Source of the DNA: Mariannaea sp. PMI_226
Lineage: Eukaryota; Ascomycota; Sordariomycetes; Hypocreales; Nectriaceae
Reading direction: 5' to 3'
NCBI GenBank assembly: GCA_024336345.1
Contig: JANFOG010000015.1
Location: 62,001-126,000 of the forward strand
Length of the DNA: 64,000 bases
Shown: piece by piece, positions 41,909 to 52,242 of the stretch
How positions within the stretch are numbered: the stretch's first letter is position 1
Layout of the letters: each line of letters opens with the position of its first letter
Notes under the pieces: model-generated
Database searches by the model: none
What the model was told of the DNA's origin: nothing
What the model saw: the letters and a program-made list of their open reading frames with translations, nothing else
Translations under genes and position numbers: made by a program

Positions 41909-43853
41909 TTCGTTGAGGAGTGGGTCGATATGGAACGCAGAAGGACATCTTTTTTTTTTTTTTTGCGTGAGCCCGGGAATGGGGTTTAGAAAAGGCATTA
42001 TGTGGGCACAACAAGAGAAAAACAGGACGGACGGCATTTGGAGAGATTCGGAAAGGGGGCCGGGGGGGATTTGGGAGTTGGAGATTTGGAAGAGGGAAGG
42101 GGGAAAATACTAATGACTGGTCAAGTAATGCATGTAATCGGCGTTGTGGAATGTAATATTTTGGGATGGGCCGAAAAGGGTTCCCCGGTGGTGAAGACAA
42201 CATGGGAAAGGACAGGACGGACGGAAGGCATTCTAGGCGGAGTTTTTTTTTTTTTTATTGTTTTTAAGATGGTGCATACCTGCAGGTATTCAATATTGGA
42301 TCCAGATATGAGGGTTACTCAAAAAAAAAAAAGAAGGCATTGTGTCAATGATGAAGCAGAAGATGATGATATTGAAAACTGACGAACAGAGATGACTTAC
42401 ATACCCTAAATTCCTAATTATGTACTCCGTACGCACTGGTAGGTAACCTTACCTCTGGTAAGCACCACTTGGAGAGAGCATGAACAGCCCCACACAAGGG
42501 TGCCTTGTCAAGACTTGGACCCTTTGGTAACTCGCTTGTACGTGCTTTGAGCTGCAGGATGAAGTCACCATGAGTTGGATGCATTGTGAGGGGCTCCTTG
42601 ATACAAATGAGATCCGCATCTCATGCCAACGGCGCCATAGCATAAGGGGTAGGACAAATTCTGGAAACAAAGGGGTTTTTTTTTCTTTCTCTTAGGCACT
42701 CTTCAATTCCTTTTTGCCTTTTCAACTTGACGTGATGCGCACAAGCAACGAATAGCCAATGGGAGAGAAAGAAAGAGAAGAAAAAAACGAGAATGGCAAA
42801 AATCCCGTCACATTTGATACCCTGTTTGATCCCTGTTAATTGGAATTTTCCGCCACGAGATGGAGTGGGACAAAATAGATTTAACTAGGGGAGGGGGAGG
42901 GAGAGGGAGAGGGAGAGGGAGAGGGAGACCGAGAAATTACGTACCCTGGTGGGTTCTGGCCCGAATTCTTCCAGCACCGTTGACTCCTCCCTGGAAACCC
43001 CCCTCCCCCCCCTGGCGACTGGTGATGTAGGCCATCACTACGCGGTAATGCACTGAAGAATAACGTTGATTAGGCTACCTTAACTTTTGGTGGGTACATT
43101 TGAAGATGGAAGGGGTTAGGCTCGCTAATCGTAGCCAACAATAGTGACGCATACCTGCGAGTAGGTAGACAAGTAGACGGGTAGATAGACAGGCAGAGGT
43201 ACAGAGAGAGAGAAGAGAGAGAGACCAACGTACTGTAGACGCTGCGGCGCATCATTCACCAACCAAATAATCCCCCATGACAGGTCCAGGTCTAGATCCA
43301 TGACAGCTGCAAGATTTTGAAACTCGTTCATGAAATGCCCTCGTCGAAATGCATCTGACCAACAACAATAACAATTACTACAACAACCACCACCACCACC
43401 ATCAGGAGAAGGATTTTTTCTTCTTCTTTCCTTTTCTTTTCCTTCCTCTTTTTGTGGCGCAACAGCATTCACTCTGGACTATCCATCGCCAAGTCCTTTC
43501 TCAACCTGTCTTGCTCATTCATCATCGTCTGAACTAGCTAACTAGCTGCCAATCCTCCACTTACTCACACACAACCCTTCCGCCCCCCCCCCTCCACTCG
43601 GCAGTTGAAAGAGTAGCTTCCCTCTATCCTAATTTCTCCCTTTGATTGCTTAATCTCGACTGCTCTTCTCAAGCTCCTGTCCCTCCCACCTTTCCACTCC
43701 CCCTTCACCAATATCACACCTGTCATCGAAAGGGAGAAGACAAAAGAAGAAGAGCGAGGAAGGAATAAAAAAAACGAAAAAGAAAAAGAGAGAAAACCAC
43801 ATAACATCTAACCCGCCTAACTCACTCGACAGGGCCATCTCTCCGCCCTTGCC
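41909..43853. other. Intergenic region between cdc11 and the TBC gene
   Basis: 1.9 kb. It holds the cdc11 3' flank (T14, T16 and A12 runs), TACTCCGTAC at 42423, a GGGAGA repeat (separate entry), AC/CCA-rich and then CT-rich leader sequence, and an A/G-rich block 43730-43795 before the TBC start. Frames of 60-156 codons here are low-complexity and not supported as genes. Confidence 0.5.
42888..42929 (+). repeat. (GGGAGA)n repeat with G-quadruplex pattern
   Basis: GGGGAGGGGG then GGGAGA repeated about five times on the plus strand. Four or more GGG runs separated by 1-3 bases fit the standard G-quadruplex rule. Confidence 0.8.
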
Positions 43854-44154
43854 ATGGCCACGGCGACGGCGGCGGCCATGGATGCGGCATCGGTGGACTC
43901 ATCGTCGTTACCTCTGCAGCGCTCCGTCTCCCAGCACAGCACTACCTCTTTGCGCTCTCACCAGAGCAATCGCAGCAATAGAAGTACTACTCGTCTAGGG
44001 CCCCGTGGGCGAAAGCGCCTCAGTCAACCCAGTAGCTCTGCAAGCAGCATCGCCCCGAGCGACAAGTCTCTCACCAGCTTTCCCAGTTTCTCACCCGAGA
44101 GCCCCAACGATGGTCGGTTCGAGGACCCGACATGGCCCAAGCCTTTGACGGAAG

Positions 44155-44185
<31 letters not shown>

Positions 44186-47100
44186 ACGACAGCAGCAACA
44201 GCAACAGCAACAGCAAAAGGGCACCAGCAACACGAGGGCAGACCGTTCTGTGTCTGGCGGCACTCAAGGATCTATTGTTGACAGCTTAACTGGTAGCGCA
44301 CGCGCACGCAGCGCCCTCTTCGAAGATGCCCCGTTGATGCACAAGATTCCCGGTGCCTTGCACCAAGCCGACGACCAGCACATTCAACGCCTCATCTCAA
44401 GACACGGCGCCATTGGCTTGGTTCGCCAAATCTCCGAAGACCTCGCCCAACGGGATGCCCAAATCTCGACGCTTCGACGACGCGCCAACGAGCGAGAGCG
44501 AGCCCTACGCAGGATCATTCTAGAAAGCGGCCTGTCCAACCTTGATCTCGAAACGCGGCTGCGCGCCGTGGAAGCCGAACTGCACATCAACGGCCAGGGT
44601 CTGCATGGACAAGATTCAGGACTAAGTGACCTAATGAGCGATGCGATGCAGGACACGGTTGTGACCAACGCCTATGGCGAAACGAACCGTTCAACAATCC
44701 GCGCCAAAAGCCAGAACTTGAGCGCCACCTCTGCCACCAATACTACCACCACTACCTCCTCCTCTTCCTCCTCCAACTCAAATATAACCACAGACACTGG
44801 GAGGGGAACACTGAGGGGATGGAAGGACTACTTATGGGGCACAAGCGGTACCAAATCGAACAATAACAGCCGAGCCAACAGCGACATCAACTCGGCAACA
44901 GTCATCCGATCTCACTCCAGCATGGAGAGGCGGCCTACGCTACAAGACGACCTGTTCAATCCACCAGAGCCTCCTAATTCCGTCCTGAGCAGCTCTAGCC
45001 GGGCATCGAGCCAGTCAGGACGACCTACTGTTAGTGGTGGTGAGCGTAAAGCTTCGACTTCGATTGCTAGTCTCGCTCTTCGGCTGGTGGCGGGCGGTGC
45101 CATGAGCACCCGCGAAGCCGAGTCAAGGGGCCGGGCCGCGAGCGCATCAGCAAGGGTCAATTCTTTAAGAGCGTCATCATCGACGAACGCGACGGGTGGT
45201 AGTGGTCGAGCGGCGGTCGCGGCTCAATCCCGCGCCGTGTCAGTTGCAGGTGGTCCAAAGGCTCTGATGGCGATGCGCCGATCGACTCCTGCCCCTGGTG
45301 AGAGAGGAACATCGAGAATCACAGCCCAGGAAGCCTGGGGCAGGGCAACACCAACTCCCCCTCCTCCCTCTTTGGATGGGACATCGCGTCAAGAGAGCTA
45401 CGGGCCTGTCGAGATGGACGCCATTAGAGCCCCGGAGACGCAGCCGCCTACCCTTACACACATTTACAACAATTTCCCCAACAGCGAGTACTTGACGGAT
45501 CGGTTTGGTTTCATCTATGATCAGCGACGAAAGCGGCGACAGCGCGAAGCAGCCCAGATGGCTCAGCATGTGCGCAAGGGAAGCCGCACTGAGATGCTCC
45601 TCACCGGACGCTCTGGCATCTCACCCAGCTCGATCGACGACGCGCCGAGCCCCAAGTGGAGCGTCTCCAGCGATGGAGGGCGCCCGGAAAGCCCTACCAA
45701 CAGTCTGGAGGAGCGCGGGGCGACCGAGGAGGGCAAGGCCAAAAGGTGGCAGGATTATCTCAGGATTGCCACTTTTCCTACAGAATTGCTGAGTCACACG
45801 CCCAGTATGGCAGCCACGACATTGCAGGTCACAGAGGGAGAAGGAGTAGTCAATGATGATGATGACGATGATGATAATAATGATGATGCTACTACTGCTG
45901 CTGCTGCTGCTGCCGCTGAGCAGAGTGAGCCACCCAGGCCAGCTATTGTCTCGACAGACTCGGGCTTGATTCCGACAGCCAGCAGCACCACGACAGCCGT
46001 GGTTGATGGAGAAACGTCTCAGATTGTATCACAGGAGTCGACGACCAGCCCGGCACTTGTCAAAGAAGATGCCGAGCCGGTCAAACTTCTTCTACAGCAA
46101 CTCAGTGATGTCCACGATGCCCTCCAGCGGGACAAGACGGTCCGATGGAACGAGTTCCTTCGCAAGGTACGAGCCGAGAGGAGACGCGAGGGTGAAGCAG
46201 CCATCGCAGCGGCCAACGCAGCGGCCGAGGCGAGATACGAACGCCCATCCGTCATCCTCCCCGAGACGCGCGTGGCCGATGGTGAGATGATTGGGGTGTC
46301 GGGTCTGGGGAACAAGGGCAAGGTTGGCCGTGCCAAATGGGCCGAGTTCAAGAACCTGGTTCTCGGTGGCATTCCCGTCGCGTTCCGGGCCAAGATTTGG
46401 GCTGAGTGCTCCGGCGCTGCCGCGTTGCGCATCCCCGGATATTATGATGACTTGGTGGCCCAGGCTAGCAGGGACGATGAGAACTACGACCACGACAACA
46501 ATTCCAACAATTACAACGGTGACGACCCAACCGTAGTGGCACAAATCAAAATGGACATTCACAGGACGCTAACGGACAACATCTTCTTCCGCAAGGGGCC
46601 CGGCGTGCAGAAGCTCAACGAGGTGCTACTGGCATACTCCAGACGCAACAAGGACGTCGGGTACTGCCAGGGCATGAATCTGATCGCGGCCAACCTTTTG
46701 CTGATGATGCCGTCGGCCGAGGACGCCTTCTGGGTTCTGGCGACCATTATCGAGAATATTCTGCCACATGGATACTACGACCACTCATTAATGGCCTCTC
46801 GCGCCGACCAGCAGGTGCTTCGCCAGTACGTCTCGTCAATCCTGCCCAAGCTATCAGCACACCTCGACTCGTTAGCTATTGAACTTGAGGCCTTGACCTT
46901 TCAGTGGTTCCTGTCCGTCTTTACCGACTGCTTGAGCGCAGAAGCCCTGTTCCGCGTGTGGGACGTGGTTCTCTGCACAAATGACGGCAGCACATTTCTC
47001 TTCCAGGTCGCACTGGCCCTTTTGAAACTGAACGAAGGCAACCTGCTGCAGTGCTGCACACCTGCGGGTGTCTATACGTACATTAACCATCAGATGACGG

Positions 47101-47267
47101 AGCACGCCATCAGCATTGACGGTCTCCTACAAGCAAGTGAAGGACTACGTAAAGTCGTTCGTAGGGAAGACGTGGAGGCACGTCGAGCAAAGGCGATACA
47201 GGCCGAGAAGGACCTCATAGCAGCAAGGAGTGGCCTCAATAAGACGGTAGAGGAGGCTGCACCTTAG
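43854..47267 (+). CDS. TBC-domain Rab GTPase-activating protein
   Basis: Single-exon gene, 1137 aa, start in a GCCATGG context. The N-terminal 830 residues are mostly disordered, with a Gln tract (about 102-124), Ser/Asn and Asp runs, and a helical coiled-coil-like stretch around 180-245 (HGAIGLVRQISEDLAQRDAQ and beyond). The TBC domain occupies about 839-1090: GGIPVAFRAKIWAECSG, the arginine-finger motif IKMDIHRT with Arg904, and the glutamine-finger motif YCQGM with Gln939, so both catalytic residues are present. WDVVLCTNDGSTFLFQVAL is a further typical TBC stretch. TBC proteins accelerate GTP hydrolysis on Rab GTPases in membrane traffic. The Rab partner cannot be inferred. A charged helix closes the protein. 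Confidence 0.92.
44153..44220 (+). repeat. CAA/CAG repeat coding a Gln tract in the TBC protein
   Basis: About 21 Gln codons interrupted by one Arg codon, mixed CAA and CAG. Confidence 0.9.
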
Positions 47268-47721
47268 GTGATGCAAAGAGAGACGACACACACACACACA
47301 CACACACAAACACACAAACACGCAGGGCGAGAAAGAGAGAGAGACAGAAAGAGAGAGCTGGTTGGACACATTTCCTTTTTTTCCCCCCCATTTGGACAGG
47401 AATAGGTTAGGAGTTTTAGCATCAGGCCACGATACCCCCCCTTTTTCCCTTCACATACAACCAACAATCAATGAGGCGTTTTTATCATGTTTGACACGGT
47501 TCTTTCTTTGGCGGGTTGATCAGGGTGCGGCATTCAATATTATTGCCCCTCATCCATAGAAGGCTATATAGACAGGTATAAATGGCAACCAATTACATCT
47601 ACTTTATCCTCAGGTAAACGATCATATTATATATATATATATATATATACATATATTTGTTCATGTATTCAGGTAGATGTAGGTAAAGACGGCAAAACCC
47701 ATTATTCTTTACCGTTTTGTG

Positions 47722-47773
<52 letters not shown>

Positions 47774-47790
47774 TGTGTGTATATATAGAT
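47268..47790. repeat. Convergent 3' spacer with (AC)n, (TA)n and (TG)n tracts
   Basis: Between the TBC stop and the isomerase stop. (AC)n at 47286-47307, (TA)n at 47629-47649 and (TG)n at 47724-47772 followed by CTGTGTGTGT. The long TG tract ends about 18 bp before the isomerase stop codon and would lie in its 3' UTR. Confidence 0.9.
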
Positions 47791-48729
47791 TTATAGCTTG
47801 GCTTTGGTATCCTTGAGCCACTGCTCGTACCACACCTTGCCGAATTCTTTTCTCTCGTCATCCTTGGCTCTCTGATCTTCAAGTCTTGCCACGTGCATTT
47901 CCGTCCCGGGGCTCTTCATGTACTCCAGAAGGTCGTGATACATTTCCGTCTTGAGCACGCTGTACACACCTGTTTTTGCCTTGCTGGTGAGATCCCGCTC
48001 CTTGATAAATGCCAGCACGTCGTCGAGCTTCTCGGCGATGCCATCAGCGATACCTGCGGCCACGGCCTCCTGCGCGTTGAAGCGACGCGCCTCAAGGACG
48101 AGGGTGCGGTATGTGATGGCAGGGACCTTGTACCTGAACAGAGCCGACATTGGAGGTGGAAGATGGGCACCGAAAAGGAGCTCATTGACGCAGAGGAAGC
48201 CTTTTGGAGAGGGAGCAAGGCGGTAGTCGTGGGCAGTGGCCAGCATAAGACCGCCCGCGAAGGCGTGGCCGTTGATCAGGGCCACAGTAGGCATGGGGTA
48301 TCTGAGATTATAGGGGTTAGGAATTTGAATGTGACAAGTTCCTCATGTTGAGGCATCATGTGAGATGAGATATTGGCGAGAGAGAGTCCCGTCAAAGAAG
48401 AAGAAGAAAAAAACTTACGTGAGAAGTCGGCCCCAGACACTATACAACAAGGCCCAGAAACCGTCCGTCTTTACCGCATGGTCAAGGTCTAGACCATTAC
48501 TGTAGAACTTGGGGATGCCAGAGGTGGTGATGACGACGCCATGCGGGTAGCCGAATTCGATGATGTCGAGAGCCTCGAGAAGAGCGCGACACACGGGAGT
48601 TGTCAGACGATTGTCTGGGGGGGACGTAAGGGTGAGAAGATAGACAGCAGGCGCAGGCTGGGTGCAGACGAGAGTACCGCCAGGATGTGCGTCCAGAGGG
48701 GGGATGGTGAGTGAGAAGAGTTGAGCCAT
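47791..48729 (-). CDS. Peroxisomal enoyl-CoA hydratase/isomerase family protein
   Basis: Two exons, 48419-48729 and 47791-48301, 273 aa. The crotonase fold is clear: VYLLTLTSPPDNRLTTPVC, the oxyanion-hole strand VVITTSGIPKFYSNGLDLDH, and VALINGHAFAGGLMLATAHD with the second oxyanion glycine. The protein ends in AKL, an accepted type 1 peroxisomal targeting signal. The combination suits a peroxisomal delta3-delta2-enoyl-CoA isomerase (Eci1 type) serving beta-oxidation of unsaturated fatty acids. An enoyl-CoA hydratase is the alternative, since the general-base Glu cannot be placed with certainty. The junction codon AC|A gives RLLTYPMPTVALINGH, as in relatives. Splice sites are canonical (GTAAGT, CTCAG). 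The gene diverges from ALG2. Confidence 0.9.
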
Positions 48730-49558
48730 TGTCTTTTGTTTCTGATTGTAATTGGGGGATCCTGGTACTTGATGAGGTGGGAGAATTGGATGGCAATAAG
48801 TTGAGGTTTAATATCTGTTGAATTTGTCCGGGGAAGGAAAAGAAAGGACCGACGATGAAGGACAGCCAGCGTCCGCTCCCGTGTACCAAGTCAGCAGCAC
48901 CTCGGCACGGTTGTGAGACAGTGGATCCCGACAAGCCGACTGTTTTGATTTTCTTTTTGGGCAGGGTTGGACAGTCTGTAGATCCCATCACCTGCTTGTT
49001 GTTGGCCCATTTTCAACAGGGGAAAAGAAAGAAATAAATAACTGAGTGAATAAATAAATGAATGAATGTAAATAAAGATTTTATACGCAATGTTACCTTA
49101 TACCTGGCTTATTCTCACCTCTTCCTTGACACAAAAAAAAAGAATATCCAACAGCCATTCTCCCTCGCATGTGACAAAACGACGTCAGATCAATCTGGGG
49201 AAGGGCGCCCTTTGCACGTATACTACGGAGTGTTCCGTACTTGCCCCATAAACTTGGGTAGTTTCCTCTAGCTCTACTGCTCTTGCCCCACCTAACCCCC
49301 AACCTAGGTAGGCACAAAGGGTTCTGTGCATGCTCCGTACTGCGGTCACCTTTATCCACTTGATACCGTGGCCAATCAGACCATGTCCCACCATTTCTCC
49401 TCCTTCCAACCCGCAAAGCTCTATCACTCTATCACAACTAACATAGCTGGCAGCTTCACCCCCACCTACGCGGTCCAAAAACATTTCCTCTGAGAGAGTC
49501 TGGAGTGGGCAGCCCACAGAACACACACACACACACACCCTACTCATCCTCATCTCCC
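48730..49558. promoter_or_regulatory. Divergent promoter region, isomerase / ALG2
   Basis: 829 bp between divergent starts. Contains a perfect inverted repeat TACGGA-GTGT-TCCGTA at 49224-49239, CTCCGTAC at 49333, and an (AC)n tract at about 49521-49538 in the ALG2 leader. No gene is visible. Confidence 0.5.
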
Positions 49559-51044
49559 ATGCCTCTTCTAGGCAATCAAGAAGGCGCTGTCGTCTTCTTC
49601 CATCCCGATCTTGGCATCGGCGGTGCTGAGCGTCTCGTTGTTGATGCTGCTGTTGGCTTGCAGAATCGTGGTCGCCGCGTCGTCATCTACACCAACCACT
49701 GTGATCCAAATCACTGCTTTGACGAGTGTCGAGATGGTACGTCCCCCCCCCCCCCCCCCCCCCCCCCCAAAATTATTGTCCAAATTTTTGTATGCTCACT
49801 ACATCTGTCTAGGCACCCTCGACGTTCGAGTCTATGGCAACTGGCTGGTGCCAATGTCAATCTTCTCCCGCCTCACCATCCTCTGCGCCATCCTTCGTCA
49901 CATCCACCTTCTCCTTCACATCGTGGTGACAGGTGAACTTCGCGAACTATCCCCAATAGCCTTTGTCGTCGATCAACTCTCTGCCGGATTACCACTGCTT
50001 CAGTACTTCTTCCCCTCGACTCCCATACTCTTCTACTGCCACTTCCCCGATCTTCTTCTCGCTCGCGGCCGCGAATCACCCATCAAGCGCTTGTATCGCA
50101 TTCCATTTGATTGGATTGAGGAGTGGAGCATGAGTTTTGCACACGCCGTCGCCGTGAATTCCGACTTCACCAAGCGAATGGTTGAGCGCACGCTGCCGAG
50201 CTTGAATCGTCACGTCGAGACGAAGGTGGTGTACCCGTGCGTCGACACCGAAATCAAACCAGACAAGGATGATAATAGCGAAGAGGACCAGAACACACAA
50301 GACGTCATCTTCAAAACCGAAAAGCTTATCCTCAGCATCAATCGTTTCGAGAGGAAAAAGGACATTGCCCTCGCCATCAAGGCCTTTGCGGCCATTCCAG
50401 AACAGAAACGAAAGGATGTACGTCTTGTTCTAGCCGGCGGCTACGACCCCCGTGTAGCAGAAAACGTGGAATACCACAAGGAGCTACAGCAACTTGCCAC
50501 TTCTCTCAACCTTGAGCACATCACAACCAAAACTCTCATCACCGCCCTCTCGACTCCTCCCACAGTCCCCGTGCTCTTCCTCCACTCCATTCCCAACTCC
50601 CTCAAGGCTGCTTTGCTCCGCTCCGCTCGTCTCCTCGTCTACACCCCAGCCAACGAGCACTTTGGCATTGTACCCCTCGAGGCCATGCTGGCTCACACAC
50701 CTGTGTTGGCCGCTGACTCGGGCGGTCCCGTGGAGACGATCCAAGACGGTCAAACTGGCTGGCTGCGCTCTCCCGATAACATTCCGGCCTGGACCGACAT
50801 CATGGAGCGAGCTCTGGCCTTGCCCGATGCCGACATTGCCGCCATGGGAACATCTGGGGCGCAACGTGTGCGCGAGTTGTTTGGTCGCGACAAGATGGCA
50901 GCTCGATTCGACCATCTCCTTGACGAAATAATCAATCAAAAACGACCACCTCCCACAGCTTTTAACACCATTGTTAGTATTGCCAGCTTTGTCTCCTTTT
51001 TTACCGTGGGTTTGATAGCAACCTCGGTCTTAGCTAGGAAGTAA
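49559..51044 (+). CDS. ALG2: Alg2, alpha-1,3/1,6-mannosyltransferase
   Basis: Two exons, 49559-49736 and 49813-51044, 469 aa. GT4-family GT-B enzyme: the N-terminal glycine loop FFHPDLGIGGAERLVVDAA, VVIYTNHCDPNHCFDE, then LPLLQYFFPSTPILFYCHFP and DLLLARGRESPIKRLYR, and the donor-site EX7E motif in NEHFGIVPLEAM (about residue 342-350). A C-terminal hydrophobic helix (NTIVSIASFVSFFTVGLIAT) suits ER anchoring. Alg2 adds the second and third mannose to the dolichol-linked oligosaccharide on the cytosolic ER face. The 76-bp intron (GTACGT...CTAG) is dominated by a run of 26 C. An ATG 18 codons upstream in the AC-rich leader is in frame but reads as UTR. Confidence 0.95.
49743..49768. repeat. C26 homopolymer in the ALG2 intron
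   Basis: Twenty-six consecutive C beginning seven bases into the 76-bp intron. Slippage and assembly errors are likely at such a run. Confidence 0.9.
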
Positions 51045-51057
51045 TGGAGAGAGAGAA

Positions 51058-51122
<65 letters not shown>

Positions 51123-52242
51123 GAGAGAGTGAGTGTGAATTGGGAAACATAACGACGATAATCAATAGTTACGATAATCTACTTTTTAGACATACATATT
51201 ATAGGCAAACGGGCTAAACGGGCAAAAAACAGACATTAGAGACCATCACAAGTGACCAAATAAAAACATTTACTTTGGGACTACTTGTATTGACTCATCG
51301 CTAACTACACACCAGCAGCTACCAAATATGCATTCACATCTGCCAGCTCAAGATCCAAAATACTGCTCCACAGCGGTTAAGGTGCGCTAGCCTTTCCTCA
51401 ACAACACATTATCCCTTTCTCCCCCCTCCTAGGGCCCTCTCACCCAGAAACGAAAAAAGACAACATCCATCCGATGGCTCAAAAAGTTTGGATGTTGGAG
51501 GGTATAACAAGTGCAAAATAAAAGGGGAATCAACACTCATGGTACATACAGTATAGACGCCTTCCAAAACCAGCCAAATCACATCATTTCCCGGGCAGTA
51601 ATGATTCCTCATCGCCTAGCACACCTTTGTATACATCAGGATCAGTGGTGTACAGATTATTCATGGCTTCACGTGGTCATGCTCATGGTGCTGCAGTGCT
51701 TTCCTTCCAAAACTCATCATCTCTTCATTGTCAACCCAGATCTCATAAAACCCATCGTATCTCATTCCCTCATACTTCATCTTTCCCATGTAACCAACAT
51801 CCACATCTCAATGTGTCATGACAAGCTGCCCGTGATGAACCACAAGAGAGAAAAAAAAATACACCACCCTCCCTTCCCATCCCTTCCATTGCCTTGCTAG
51901 TCTGTCGCTCCTTTCCTTCCATCTCCAAGAAGATAATAATAATAGTAATAATAATAAAATGAGGATAGGCAAGGAGAGAGGGAAAAAAAAAAGACAAACA
52001 ATGCAGGTCCCCTCCAACAATAGTCTAGTGTAACACGCATGGTTCAAAGCGAATGCTCCAGTCTCCAAAAACGTATGAGTTGAAATGCAAATTGGGCCAT
52101 GAAGTCCTTCATCGCTGAGTCTGATGTATATGGAAAAAAAGAGAATAAAATAGAGAAAAAAAAAGGGGGGGGGGGGGGGGAGGATATAAAATGTCAAAAA
52201 ACGAGAAAACAAAACCAATAATAAAAAAGCTGGGGTTGGGTA
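51045..52242. other. Convergent 3' region, ALG2 / kinase gene
   Basis: About 1.2 kb. It opens with (GA)n, has mixed sequence, an AT repeat of AATAAT type near 51930-51960, and a G16 run at 52165-52180 preceded by A9. A 129-codon frame at 51511-51900 lacks recognisable features and is not called. Confidence 0.55.
51048..51130. repeat. (GA)n microsatellite after the ALG2 stop
   Basis: Imperfect GA tract of about 80 bp starting 3 bp after the stop codon, with occasional A and C interruptions. Confidence 0.9.

Noticed and set aside
51511..51900. 129-codon plus-strand frame between ALG2 and the kinase gene.
   Set aside because: Composition is His/Ser/Pro-rich without domain or conserved motif, and it sits in a convergent 3' spacer.
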